Shown: positions 34,514 to 43,546 of the stretch, in pieces | Numbering within the stretch: the stretch's first letter is position 1 | Layout: each line of letters opens with the position of its first letter | From: Hazenella coriacea | GTDB lineage: Bacteria > Bacillota > Bacilli > Thermoactinomycetales > Thermoactinomycetaceae | NCBI RefSeq assembly: GCF_004341825.1 | Contig: NZ_SMAG01000006.1 | Coordinates: 1-64,000, forward strand | DNA length: 64,000 nt | Direction of reading: 5' to 3' | Position numbers and translations under genes: made by a program | The notes under the pieces: generated by a model | What the model was told of the DNA's origin: nothing | Database searches by the model: none | Seen by the model: only the letters and a program-made list of their open reading frames with translations

Positions 34514-34753
34514 TTAACATTCACCCTATATTTCGATTAAAATAGAAAGCTCTTTGCCTATTCTAACTGCCAATAGGAATAGAGAACAAGTAGCAGAACC
34601 GCGCTCATGAGTGGATGAGACTCTAATAACAACAAAATTTGGCAAATCGTCAAACATCGGAAGTTCATCAGACACACCTATCGAAAGATGTAGTAACTTT
34701 TCATATATAATAAAAGTCAGTTGTATTGAAACACCTCAAGAAAGGGATTAACC

Positions 34754-35011
34754 ATGGCAAAAAACGCACCAAGAAACGAAAAAGTGCTCCACAATCCCTC
34801 TTTAGCTAACCTCTCTGATTGTTTATAATTTTATTAAAGAAATTGAATGGTTCTTCAGTATGAATGAGTTGGATACTTCAACTCTTTTACTTACTCCAGA
34901 TGTCGGGAGGGTGAATTAATTTCTATAACTCTTCACAAAGCACAAGGTTATGAAGATTCCATATCCAGCACTGGTTCCCTAAGTAGTAGTCATGGGGATG
35001 AGAGTGAATAA
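34754..35011 (+). pseudogene. Possible helicase-gene debris
   Basis: The 524-nt gap between the GNAT and YhhN genes holds scraps of coding-like sequence. A start with AAGAAAGGG gives MAKNAPRNEKVLHN... and stops after 24 codons; further on, a separate frame reads GELISITLHKAQGYEDSI, which resembles the ITxHKxQGxE motif of superfamily 1 helicases, and then stops. Frames are broken between. I take this as remains of a lost gene, with low confidence. Confidence 0.25.
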
Positions 35012-35037
35012 TAACAATGTAAAGGAAGTGTCTAGAC

Positions 35038-35676
35038 ATGCTGGTAAACATTCTCTCCATCGGAATTTTGCTTTCAGGTGTAAGTTACCTATTTGCTCTT
35101 AGTGCACGAAACCCCATCTGGCGGTATATTTTAAAGCCAGGCACAATGGTATTGATTATCGGATTAGCGATCACTGGACTCCCTGATTCAGGAACCGTTG
35201 GTTGGCTCATCCTCATCGGCCTACTCTTTTCGATCGCCGGAGATATCTTTCTCATGCTCCCATCCGATCGCTTTATCCAGGGATTATCCTCATTCTTTAT
35301 CGCTCATGTTCTTTATGTACTTGCTTTTGGTCAGCTCTCATTTACCCTAGGTGTAAGCTCTTGGATCTATGCTACTATTTTGTTAGTAGTCGCCGTTACT
35401 TATTATGCATTATTATTCTCTCCTGTTCGAGAACAAGGTGGAATGAAGCTACTGATCGCAGTTGGTTTATACATTTTGATTATTTCTTGGATGGTCTGGC
35501 AAGCACTATTAACTGGACAAGAACTCCTCATCGCTGGTGCACTCCTCTTTTATCTATCTGATGCCATTTTGGCTTGGAATCGGTTTAAGAAGAAATTGGT
35601 TTGGGGAGATTATGGTGTGATGATTACCTATTATTCCGCCCAATACTTGTTGGCTTTAAGTCTTAGTTTTCAATAA
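35038..35676 (+). CDS. YhhN/TMEM86-family membrane protein (lysoplasmalogenase-like)
   Basis: 212-residue integral membrane protein with about eight helices. The family hallmark is the SIAGDIFLMLPSDRFIQGLSSF stretch near residue 65 and ALLFYLSDAILAWNRF near 173, where conserved Asp residues may be catalytic in lysoplasmalogenases. AAAGGAAG lies before the ATG. The activity of bacterial members is mostly unproven. It sits upstream of the hssRS-like pair with an 88-nt gap. Confidence 0.85.
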   Translation: MLVNILSIGILLSGVSYLFALSARNPIWRYILKPGTMVLIIGLAITGLPDSGTVGWLILIGLLFSIAGDIFLMLPSDRFIQGLSSFFIAHVLYVLAFGQLSFTLGVSSWIYATILLVVAVTYYALLFSPVREQGGMKLLIAVGLYILIISWMVWQALLTGQELLIAGALLFYLSDAILAWNRFKKKLVWGDYGVMITYYSAQYLLALSLSFQ

Positions 35677-35764
35677 TTTCGAGCGAGCAACCCTCTCTCC
35701 ATTGACATAAAATAACTTTATGAATTCCGCTCAGTCCAACGAACATCTAGGAGGATGGACGAAG

Positions 35765-36442
35765 ATGATACATATTTTACTCGCTGATGATGATCCCCAC
35801 TTACGAGAGTTAGTTCGCTATCATTTACAAAAAGAAGGTTATACTGTCTACGAAGCACCAGATGGTGAAAACGCTTTACAAATCTTAGAGCAGGAGCACA
35901 TTCATCTCGCCATTGTCGATATAATGATGCCTCATAAGGATGGGTATGAATTATGTGCTGAGATTCGAGAGTACTATGATATTCCTGTGATTATGCTAAC
36001 CGCTAAGGACCAATTGGAGGATAAAGAAAAAGGATTTGACTCTGGCACTGATGACTATTTGGTCAAGCCATTTGAACCCAAAGAGCTTCTATTTCGTATC
36101 AAAGCATTGTTAAGACGCTATCAAATGGTAAGTGCTGATGTACTAACACTCAACGAGACAACTCTTGATCGTAGAAGTTTTGAAGTGCGTTTCCGCGGCA
36201 GCATGATGATGTTACCCTTAAAAGAGTTTGAACTTTTATTCCAGTTGGCGAGCTATCCAGGGCAAGTGTTTACACGAGAGCAGTTAATTCAGTGGATTTG
36301 GGGAGCTGACTTTGAAGGGGATGAACGAACCGTTGATGTTCATATTAAACGGTTGCGAGAACGATTTTCAAAGCGAACGGACGACTTTTTGATCAAAACT
36401 GTTCGCGGTTTAGGCTATAAACTGGAGGTTACCCCCAAGTGA
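35765..36442 (+). CDS. hssR: Response regulator, HssR-like (OmpR family)
   Basis: 225 residues: a receiver with phospho-acceptor Asp52 (IVDIMMPHKDG), Thr in VIMLTA and Lys in YLVKPF, then an OmpR winged helix (LPLKEFELLFQLAS...FTREQLIQWIWG...ERTVDVHIKRLRERF). Wording throughout matches staphylococcal/bacillar HssR (DIPVIMLTA, GTDDY, GDERTVDVHIKRLR). HssR activates the hrtAB heme exporter when heme is in excess; hrtAB is not in this window. AGGAGG precedes the ATG. The 3' end overlaps the kinase start by 4 nt. Confidence 0.85.
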   Translation: MIHILLADDDPHLRELVRYHLQKEGYTVYEAPDGENALQILEQEHIHLAIVDIMMPHKDGYELCAEIREYYDIPVIMLTAKDQLEDKEKGFDSGTDDYLVKPFEPKELLFRIKALLRRYQMVSADVLTLNETTLDRRSFEVRFRGSMMMLPLKEFELLFQLASYPGQVFTREQLIQWIWGADFEGDERTVDVHIKRLRERFSKRTDDFLIKTVRGLGYKLEVTPK

Positions 36443-37827
36443 AAACTTTATATTTACGATTTGTCATGATTACAATTGCAATTATCCTTTCTAGTGGGAT
36501 ACTTGCTTTTTTCTTATCTAACATCTACTACCAGATGACTTTAAAGTTATATAATGATCAAAAGATCACTCAGTTCGCCAAAAACATTGCTACTTTTTAT
36601 GAGCAAAATCCAGAAACTCCAAGTGAAGAATACTTAAAAAGCGTCTCCCATCTTGGCTTCCAATTATACCTAGTCAATGGTGAACAACAAGGAGCTTTTT
36701 ATGGGGAACCATTTCGAGATCAACAGCTCGATCCGCAAGTGATCCAATCTGTTTTGGAGGGAGACACTTATCATGGAGTAGCTCAGTTTCCTCCTGGTTT
36801 GTTTATCACTGGCTTTTTTGATAAGGAACTTAGAAACACGATTGGGGTTCCACTTAAAGTAAACGGTCAACCGCACGCTTTATTTGTTCGACCTGATGTA
36901 GAAAAGCAATTCGGAGAGTTGCGGCTCTTTTTTGCGATCCTCGTCTTGTTGATGATTGGTATTAGTATTTTGTTAATCCTGTTAGGAACTCGTTATATTG
37001 TTAAACCTATCACCACCTTGACTGAAGCAACCAAAAAAATCGCAAGTGGAAACTATGGAATTCAGCTAAACGTTTCGAGAAGTGATGAAATTGGTGAGCT
37101 CGCCCGTCATTTTTCAAAAATGGCTCAAAGCTTAGCTCGACTCGAAGCGATGCGTCAAGAGTTTGTCTCTAATGTCTCTCACGAAATTCAATCCCCCCTC
37201 GCCTCGATCCAAGGATTTTCACAAACGTTGCAATCTGATGATCAAATTCCACATGAGAAACAGCAACGCTACTTAAAAATTATCGAACAAGAAAGTAAAC
37301 GAATCTCACAGGTAAGTAAACAATTGCTCACTCTTGCCTCCTTAGATAAAGAAGAACGAGCACTGGAGAAAAGTACATTTAATTTAGCTGAACAAATCAG
37401 ACAAGTCTTATTCATGTTGCAGTGGAATTGGCAAGAAAAAGATCTGGCAATTGAATTGGATCTTCCTGAAACGCAGATTCATGCAGATCAAAAGTTATTA
37501 CACCAAGTTTGGACGAACCTTCTGACGAATAGTATTAAATTTACTGAAAAAGGTGGAACCATCTCAGTCGTCATGGAGCCAATCCATAAAAAAGAGGTGC
37601 GAATTCTTGTCAAGGATACTGGAGTAGGTATCCCAAAAGAGGAGCAATCCTCCATTTTTGAGCGTTTTTATAAAGTGGACAAAGCACGAAAACGGGAATT
37701 AAGCGGAAGTGGTCTGGGGCTTTCAATTAGTAAAAAGATTATTGAGCTCCATGGTGGAACCATTCAAGTAGATAGTCAGGTGGGGAAAGGAACGACTTTT
37801 ATCATTCACCTTCCTACTAATAGTTAA
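36439..37827 (+). CDS. hssS: Sensor histidine kinase, HssS-like
   Basis: 462-residue kinase: TM1 (about 10-30), an extracellular domain with YGEPFRDQQ and LFITGFFDKE...TIGV, phrases shared with heme-sensor HssS, TM2 (about 162-182), HAMP, then the H box SNVSHEIQSPLASIQ. The usual T-P-L is S-P-L and R is Q, a mild deviation. N box NLLTNSIKF, G1 DTGVGIPKEE and G2 GSGLGLSISKK are present. It is cotranslated with HssR. The heme-stress role is transferred from family resemblance. Confidence 0.83.
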   Translation: MKTLYLRFVMITIAIILSSGILAFFLSNIYYQMTLKLYNDQKITQFAKNIATFYEQNPETPSEEYLKSVSHLGFQLYLVNGEQQGAFYGEPFRDQQLDPQVIQSVLEGDTYHGVAQFPPGLFITGFFDKELRNTIGVPLKVNGQPHALFVRPDVEKQFGELRLFFAILVLLMIGISILLILLGTRYIVKPITTLTEATKKIASGNYGIQLNVSRSDEIGELARHFSKMAQSLARLEAMRQEFVSNVSHEIQSPLASIQGFSQTLQSDDQIPHEKQQRYLKIIEQESKRISQVSKQLLTLASLDKEERALEKSTFNLAEQIRQVLFMLQWNWQEKDLAIELDLPETQIHADQKLLHQVWTNLLTNSIKFTEKGGTISVVMEPIHKKEVRILVKDTGVGIPKEEQSSIFERFYKVDKARKRELSGSGLGLSISKKIIELHGGTIQVDSQVGKGTTFIIHLPTNS

Positions 37828-37860
37828 TCATCTACTCCTGATCCATAGTTAAATAAGAAA

Positions 37861-37902
37861 AATTCTCAAACCAACTTCAAGCTGGAGTTGGTTTGAGAAT
37901 TT
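37861..37902 (+). terminator. Terminator of the hssRS operon
   Basis: A perfect 16-bp inverted repeat, AATTCTCAAACCAACT (37861-37876) with 37886-37901, around a 9-nt loop. Only a short T-run follows, but the stem is long and correctly placed. Confidence 0.65.
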
Positions 37903-38013
37903 GGATGGCGCAATCAATCTCTGAATTTTACATATATAATAATCTTGTTTTTCTCGGACATACTTTTAAATGAAACAAAATCAAACTGACTTTAAAAGCA
38001 AAGAGGGATTCAC

Positions 38014-39111
38014 ATGAAAAAACAATCAATCTCTTTTCTTCAATTCACCATAATTACATTTACTGTCATCGGTCTAATGAACCATGTGATTATCATCCCT
38101 CTCTTATTAGAAACAACCAAGCGTGACTCATGGCTCTCTGTCCTAATTGCTGGTGTACTTCTACTTTTATGGATTCCAATTCTATATATCACAAACAAAA
38201 AAATGAAAGGTCAAAAGTTACTTCCTTGGCTAAAAAAACACTATGGAGGATTTGTTGCATACCCACTTATTGCTGTGATTATTGTGTTTGTATTCTCCAT
38301 AGCTGTAATCACCCTCAAAGAAACACTTACTTTTTTATCCTTTTATTTACCTGAGACTCCCATGCTTGTATTAGGATTTTTTTTATTGTTGATTTGTTTT
38401 ATAAATGCACATGGTGGAATCCATTCGATCGCCTATACTTTAGGAATTTTACTTCCATTCGTGTTTGTATTAGGTTTTTTTGTCGCCTTTGCAAACTTCC
38501 CACATAAGGATTACAGCTTCCTTAAACCGATTCTTGAAAATGGATGGGATCTTACATTCAATGGCTTAATCTATCCAGCCGCTGGCTTTATCGAACTGAT
38601 CCTATTCCTTATGATCCAACATCATATTCGCACACCTGTTAAGTTTTTTCCTCTTTTCTTCATTGGGCTTGGAATCGTAGGGCTTACAGTAGGTCCCACC
38701 ATCGGGGCGATCATAGAATTTGGTCCATTTGTTGCAGCTAAGCAACGGTTTCCAGCATTTGAGGAGTGGAGACTTGTCATTATTGGGCGATACATCGAAC
38801 ATTTAGACTTTCTTTCTGTCTATCAGTGGCTAGTTGGCGCTTTCGGAAGAATTTCACTGGCATTATTCGTGATTCCTGATCTATTTCAAATTCAAAGAGT
38901 AAAGATTCGTGACCGCTGGATTATGGTGCTAGCAATACTCACTTTAATCGCATCTACATTACCAATCAGTGATGTTACCGTTCATTGGTTTTTAGCGAGA
39001 ATCTTGTTGCCATCTTCACTGATCGCCATGCTTACGATCTCCATCATCTTAGCCATATTAAGCCTCATTGCTAGTAAAAAGAAAGGAGGACAAAACTATG
39101 ATATTTCGTAA
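38014..39111 (+). CDS. Spore germinant receptor subunit B (GerAB family permease)
   Basis: 365-residue amino-acid-permease-like protein with ten membrane helices (ISFLQFTIITFTVIGLMNHV at the start). GerB subunits bind germinants such as amino acids in the spore inner membrane. First gene of a gerB-gerA-gerC operon; it overlaps the next gene by 14 nt. The gene order B-A-C differs from the classical gerAA-AB-AC. Expression in the forespore is expected from the family, but I do not see a convincing sigma-G promoter. Confidence 0.9.
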   Translation: MKKQSISFLQFTIITFTVIGLMNHVIIIPLLLETTKRDSWLSVLIAGVLLLLWIPILYITNKKMKGQKLLPWLKKHYGGFVAYPLIAVIIVFVFSIAVITLKETLTFLSFYLPETPMLVLGFFLLLICFINAHGGIHSIAYTLGILLPFVFVLGFFVAFANFPHKDYSFLKPILENGWDLTFNGLIYPAAGFIELILFLMIQHHIRTPVKFFPLFFIGLGIVGLTVGPTIGAIIEFGPFVAAKQRFPAFEEWRLVIIGRYIEHLDFLSVYQWLVGAFGRISLALFVIPDLFQIQRVKIRDRWIMVLAILTLIASTLPISDVTVHWFLARILLPSSLIAMLTISIILAILSLIASKKKGGQNYDIS

Positions 39112-40564
39112 ACGTCATAAACCCGCAGTGATTGATGAACATACCTGTAAGACTTGGTTTGAAGGTTGCCATGATGTCAAAATTGAAAAGCAAACCATTG
39201 GAAAGGAAGAAACCATTACCTTATTACTTATTTATTGTACGAGCTTAATCAATACGGAAGAGCTAAGAAAAACGATTCTCCCTCATTTTTCTGAAAGGTT
39301 AAACCCCGATTTTTCGGGTGATCCCAAAGAGATTCAAGCTAGAATTATGTATCCAATCACACCAATCAGTAGCGAAAATTTACAAAAAACAATCGTAGAG
39401 AAAGTCTTTGAAGGTGGACTGATCATCGTCTTCCCTAATCACCTCGTATACACCCTAGATATTTCTAACCTACCTAAAAGATCTGTGGAAACACAAATTA
39501 CAGAAGTGTCGGTTAGGGGAGCTCGAGATGGTTTTATCGAGGAAATCGATACAAATATTGGGCTGATTCGAAAACGCTTAAAGACCGATTCTTTAAGCTG
39601 TGAAGAGTTTGTCATTGGTAAAAGAACTAAAACACGTGTGGGACTATTGTATCTCAAAGATGTGGTTGCTGATGATACGATTAATGATGTTCGGGCACGA
39701 ATTCGAGAAATTAAGGTAGACGGGGTTGTCTCTAATACACAAATCGAAGAGCTCATCACAGATAATCAATATAGTATTTTTCCGTTAGTGGAGTATACGG
39801 GGCGTCCTGATTTTGCCACCAATTGTTTACTTCATGGTCGTTTTATCATTTTAGTGGAAGGTTCCCCAACAGTGACGATTGGCCCAGTCAGTTTACCATT
39901 TTTCGTAAACAATGCTGAAGATCAACATACTCTATTTTTTACTGCCAGTTTTGAACGACTATTACGATATTTAGGATTTGCAATCGCCATCCTTTTACCT
40001 GGCTTTTGGATCGCTCTACTCTCCTTTCATCCAGATCAGATTCCCTATACATTATTAGCCACCGTCTCTTTATCAAGACAAGGGGTTCCTTTTCCTGCCC
40101 CTCTCGAAGGGCTATTCATGATCACCGTATTTGAATTACTTCGTGAAGCTGGATTGCGGTTACCCTCGGCATTTGGTCAAACACTCTCTGTGGTGGGCGG
40201 ATTAATCATTGGTCAAGCAGCCATTAGTTCTGGAGTTACTTCACCAGGTACTATTGTTGCGATTGCTATTTCTGTTGTATCTACTTTTATTTTAGTGAAC
40301 CAATCTTTAACAGGTACAGTGAGTGTCCTTCGCTACTTTGTATTTCTCCTTTCTTCTACATTCGGGATTATTGGGTTTATCGGTTCCATTTTTATAATCC
40401 TTACCTACGTGGTTAATTTACGTTCCTTTGGTCTATATTATCTTACTCCATACGCTCCTCCAGTAGCGGGAAGTATCATATCTGCCACCGTTCGAAAGCG
40501 TTTTAAAAATTTAAAAAAGAGACCCAAAGAGCTCGGACTCCGAGACCGGACTCGGAAGGAGTAG
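39098..40564 (+). CDS. Spore germinant receptor subunit A (GerAA family)
   Basis: 488-residue GerA subunit: a soluble N-terminal domain (about 1-280) with the conserved VRGARDGFIEEIDTNIGLIRKR and PTVTIGPVSLPFF segments, then four to five membrane helices (LLPGFWIALLSFHPDQIPY, GTIVAIAISVVSTFILVNQ). It ends in a basic tail. AAGGAGG lies 6-7 nt before the ATG at 39098. GerA proteins form oligomeric ion channels for germination signalling. Confidence 0.95.
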   Translation: MIFRKRHKPAVIDEHTCKTWFEGCHDVKIEKQTIGKEETITLLLIYCTSLINTEELRKTILPHFSERLNPDFSGDPKEIQARIMYPITPISSENLQKTIVEKVFEGGLIIVFPNHLVYTLDISNLPKRSVETQITEVSVRGARDGFIEEIDTNIGLIRKRLKTDSLSCEEFVIGKRTKTRVGLLYLKDVVADDTINDVRARIREIKVDGVVSNTQIEELITDNQYSIFPLVEYTGRPDFATNCLLHGRFIILVEGSPTVTIGPVSLPFFVNNAEDQHTLFFTASFERLLRYLGFAIAILLPGFWIALLSFHPDQIPYTLLATVSLSRQGVPFPAPLEGLFMITVFELLREAGLRLPSAFGQTLSVVGGLIIGQAAISSGVTSPGTIVAIAISVVSTFILVNQSLTGTVSVLRYFVFLLSSTFGIIGFIGSIFIILTYVVNLRSFGLYYLTPYAPPVAGSIISATVRKRFKNLKKRPKELGLRDRTRKE

Positions 40565-40570
40565 ACCTAC

Positions 40571-41713
40571 ATGCATGTAATTCGAAAAGTATGGGCTTCT
40601 TTTTTCATTATGATCTGTTTAACTGGTTGTTGGGATATTAGGGAAACAGAACACATCTTATATGTGAACACTTTGGGGATCGATTACCAAGATAACCAAT
40701 TCATTATCTATGCACAAATTATTAATTTTGCCAATATCGCTAAACAAGAAGGAGGAGCCACCCGTGAAAAACAAGATCTGTTTGTAGGTAAAGGAAGAGG
40801 TGAAAATATATACGAAGCCGCTTTTGACTTATATCGAGTTTCACCACAAAAACTATCCTGGGAACATATTAAAAGCATTGTTCTTTCTGAAAATGTATTG
40901 AAAGATAACCGCTTAGAAAAGTTTGAAGAATTTTATGCTCGTTTCTTTCAATTTAGAAATACTGTATGGATCTTTGGGACTAAAGACAACATGGAAGATA
41001 TACTAGCAACTAATTCGATCCTTAATCTCCCCCCTGTCTACTCGATTATTAATGACCCTGAAGATATTTTAAAGCAATCTTCCATCGCTTTTCCCCAACA
41101 ACTTTATCGATTTCGAGCTAACTTGTACGAGCCCGCAATGAACACTTATCTCCCTTTTCTTACTGTAATAAAAAAGGATTGGAAAGCAGATCATAAGGAT
41201 TTTGAGATCTTAGCTTTCGATGGTGCTGGCTTTGTCACTTTCAAGTCCTATAAAGGATATTTATCACAAGAAGATCTTATAGGGTATCCGTGGACACAAG
41301 AAAAAACAAGTCGTGGCTCCCTTACTTTAAAAGTTAAAGACAAACAAGTTGGAGCCGTTGTACTACAAGATCCAAAAATAGACATTAAACCAGTGAAAAA
41401 GAATGGGAAAGTTACATTTCAATTAAAAGCTCGATTCGAGGGAGTCTCTAATTATCTAACAAAATTATATTCTAAAGATATTTTGGAACAACTCACAGAA
41501 AGCACTGTCAAATCTCAAATCATGCACACCTATAAAAAAGGGATCGAAAAAGGGATTGATGTGTATCATTTATCACAAGTCCTATACCGAGATCAAAATG
41601 ACGAGTGGAAAAAGCTGAATCAGAACGGAATTGTTCCACTCGATGATCAATCACTAGAAGTGAATGTAAATATTAGAATCAAAGCGGGAGGTCGTGAAGA
41701 GTTACTTAATTGA
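40571..41713 (+). CDS. Spore germinant receptor subunit C (Ger(x)C lipoprotein)
   Basis: 380-residue lipoprotein (lipobox CLTGC followed by WDIRE, the hallmark CWDxRE of Ger(x)C). The conserved VNTLGIDYQ and DLYRVSPQKLSWEHIKSIVLSE stretches are present. Begins 6 nt after the gerA stop. It completes a tricistronic germinant receptor; the C subunit is required for assembly. Confidence 0.95.
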   Translation: MHVIRKVWASFFIMICLTGCWDIRETEHILYVNTLGIDYQDNQFIIYAQIINFANIAKQEGGATREKQDLFVGKGRGENIYEAAFDLYRVSPQKLSWEHIKSIVLSENVLKDNRLEKFEEFYARFFQFRNTVWIFGTKDNMEDILATNSILNLPPVYSIINDPEDILKQSSIAFPQQLYRFRANLYEPAMNTYLPFLTVIKKDWKADHKDFEILAFDGAGFVTFKSYKGYLSQEDLIGYPWTQEKTSRGSLTLKVKDKQVGAVVLQDPKIDIKPVKKNGKVTFQLKARFEGVSNYLTKLYSKDILEQLTESTVKSQIMHTYKKGIEKGIDVYHLSQVLYRDQNDEWKKLNQNGIVPLDDQSLEVNVNIRIKAGGREELLN

Positions 41714-41717
41714 TCAC

Positions 41718-41763
41718 AATAACCCAATCCTAGGTTCATCGGCTCCATAGGATTGGGTTATTT
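41718..41763 (+). terminator. Terminator of the ger operon
   Basis: AATAACCCAATCCTA (41718-41732) pairs perfectly with TAGGATTGGGTTATT (41748-41762), 15 bp with a 15-nt loop. Confidence 0.75.
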
Positions 41764-41883
41764 CACTGAAACTGAATATAGACATTTTTTACAATTATGA
41801 TTATCCTTATTATAAGAACTATTTTTATTGTAAATAAAAACAATTTAGCTCCACCCACTACTACTTTCGCATGGAGGATGATC

Positions 41884-42078
41884 ATGGATAATAATCTACT
41901 TATATTAGTATGTATGATTACATTCATCATCATTTTTGCGTTTCTACCTAAGGGGAAGAAACGTCGCAGAAAACGGTCTAGCTATAGTGAAAGCTCTAGT
42001 TACGATAACGATTATGACTATGGAGACAGTTGCGGTGGAGACAGCAGTGGAGGAGATAGTGGTGGTGGTGGAGATTAA
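41884..42078 (+). CDS. Small membrane protein with basic stretch and Gly/Asp/Ser-rich tail
   Basis: 64 residues: one membrane helix (LLILVCMITFIIIFAFLP), a very basic stop-transfer segment (KGKKRRRKRSS), then a low-complexity acidic tail (DNDYDYGDSCGG...SGGGGD) with a single Cys. GGAGG lies 6 nt before the ATG and a clear terminator follows the stop, so it is a real small gene. Not recognised beyond its layout; a longer frame to 41797 lacks a ribosome site. Confidence 0.7.
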   Translation: MDNNLLILVCMITFIIIFAFLPKGKKRRRKRSSYSESSSYDNDYDYGDSCGGDSSGGDSGGGGD

Positions 42079-42106
42079 AGCACCTGAGTCAGGTGCTTTT
42101 CTTTTT
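42076..42106 (+). terminator. Terminator after the small membrane protein gene
   Basis: AAAGCACCTG pairs with CAGGTGCTTT around a 3-nt loop, followed by TCTTTTT. Strong intrinsic terminator. Confidence 0.85.
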
Positions 42107-42242
42107 GCTTACAAATGGAGTCACTTAGAGGTTCATTATACTAAATTTCCCATGATGATTCTTAATTCCACAGGATTTCCCTTCACCTTTATCATCGATT
42201 AATTTACAATTCATAAGGACAGATTAAAAATGAGGTGAAGCT

Positions 42243-42875
42243 ATGGATTCCAATACCCCCCTATCTTTCTTCCCCGCTCCCATCGTTCACAACTGGCTTC
42301 ATCATAAGCCACGAAAGAGTCTAAAAAAAGGGGAATATATTATGTCCCCTACAGACGAGAAAAGAGTCTATCTTCTCACTGAGGGTACAGCACAACTCTT
42401 TCATATCCACCCTGATGGAAAAGAATGCGTGATCGACCTTTTAAAACCAGGCGAGGCTATTGGTTTATTGGAGATATTTTCTGAACGAGAAGCAAAACGA
42501 TTTGCTCGAGCACTCACACCAGTAGAAGTGATCCCCTTGCTAACCACAGAAGTAAAACAAGTCATCACTGATCATCCATCACTTGCCTTCCAACTACTTC
42601 ACTATGTCACAGAACAGCTGGAAGAAACCATCGATATTTTAGAGCAAGTTGCTTATGGAAAGGTTGAAGAAAGACTTTTATTTTTATTGTATAAACTCAC
42701 TTCTACGGCAGAATCTAAAGAGGGTTACTCCCTTTTACCAGACTATTTAACCCATCGTGATCTAGCGGGGATGATCGCCTCAACCCGTGAAACAGTTACT
42801 TTTATTATGAATAAGTGGCTCCATGAAGGAGTCATCATGGAAAAAGAACATCGCCTCTGGATTAAAAAGAATTAA
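42243..42875 (+). CDS. Crp/Fnr-family transcriptional regulator
   Basis: 210 residues: a cyclic-nucleotide-binding-like beta roll (YLLTEGTAQLFHIHPDGKECVIDLLKPGEAIGL), a dimer helix (LLHYVTEQLEETIDILEQ) and a Crp-type HTH (LTHRDLAGMIASTRETVTFIMNKWLHEG). There are no N-terminal Fe-S cysteines, so it is not an FNR oxygen sensor. GAGGTG lies before the ATG. The OsmC gene 122 nt downstream on the same strand may be a target or operon partner. Confidence 0.88.
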   Translation: MDSNTPLSFFPAPIVHNWLHHKPRKSLKKGEYIMSPTDEKRVYLLTEGTAQLFHIHPDGKECVIDLLKPGEAIGLLEIFSEREAKRFARALTPVEVIPLLTTEVKQVITDHPSLAFQLLHYVTEQLEETIDILEQVAYGKVEERLLFLLYKLTSTAESKEGYSLLPDYLTHRDLAGMIASTRETVTFIMNKWLHEGVIMEKEHRLWIKKN

Positions 42876-42997
42876 GTATGTAGTCCTGCTTACATCTTCT
42901 AGTTCTATAGGTTGGTACACTGGGGTTACATTAAAAAGATTGCTACAAAAAGTTATGTAATGATGCGGCAATCTCCAATCCTAATGAGGTGATATAA

Positions 42998-43486
42998 ATG
43001 AATGGTATTGCTCTAGAAAATGCACAACAAACTGCACAAGCAATTCAACAAAATCCAGATCTCAAAATGAGAGACTGGGCTGCAGAAGTGACTTGGAAAG
43101 GTGGAGTGAAAAACGAAATTAAAATTCGTGATTTTGCTCCCTTCATCACTGACGAACCTCAGCCACTTGGTGGATTTGATGAAGCCCCCAACCCAGTTGA
43201 ATATTTAATCGGGGCGGCAGCAAGTTGTTTTGCTATTACTTTTGAAGTGTTAGCTAGTCAAGCTGGGATTACACTTGAAGATGTAAAAGTGAATATCACA
43301 GCCGACCTTAATGCCGCTGTTTTCCTTGGCATTGAAGAGGGTGAAGGTGGAATCTTGAACCCAACGATCAAAATCTCCGCTAAAACATCTGCTTCTCAAA
43401 AAGAAGTAGAAGAAATCGCTAAAGTAGCGGTCGGAAAATCGCCTGTTATTTCAAGTCTAAAAACAACAATCAAATTAGACATTTAA
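42998..43486 (+). CDS. OsmC/Ohr-family protein
   Basis: 162 residues with the OsmC fold. The first redox Cys lies in LIGAAASCFAITFEVLA (PxxxLxxAxxxCxxxT motif); the second Cys expected in peroxidase members is not visible, only Ser/Val there (SPVISSLKTTIKL). It may therefore not be a classical thiol peroxidase. AATGAGGTG lies before the ATG. Follows a Crp/Fnr gene. Confidence 0.85.
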   Translation: MNGIALENAQQTAQAIQQNPDLKMRDWAAEVTWKGGVKNEIKIRDFAPFITDEPQPLGGFDEAPNPVEYLIGAAASCFAITFEVLASQAGITLEDVKVNITADLNAAVFLGIEEGEGGILNPTIKISAKTSASQKEVEEIAKVAVGKSPVISSLKTTIKLDI

Positions 43487-43494
43487 CATTCAAA

Positions 43495-43527
43495 AGGGCG
43501 AGGTCTCTATTTTCGAGACCTCGCCCT
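43495..43527. terminator. Bidirectional terminator
   Basis: AGGGCGAGGTCTC pairs with GAGACCTCGCCCT around a 7-nt loop, between the convergent OsmC and acyl-CoA ligase genes; TTTTG follows on the minus strand. Confidence 0.75.
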
Positions 43528-43546
43528 AAACATTCCTCAAATATCC

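Noticed and set aside
34754-35011. A complete functional helicase gene in the gap before YhhN
   Set aside because: Only one short motif-like stretch is seen and frames are interrupted; kept only as possible debris.
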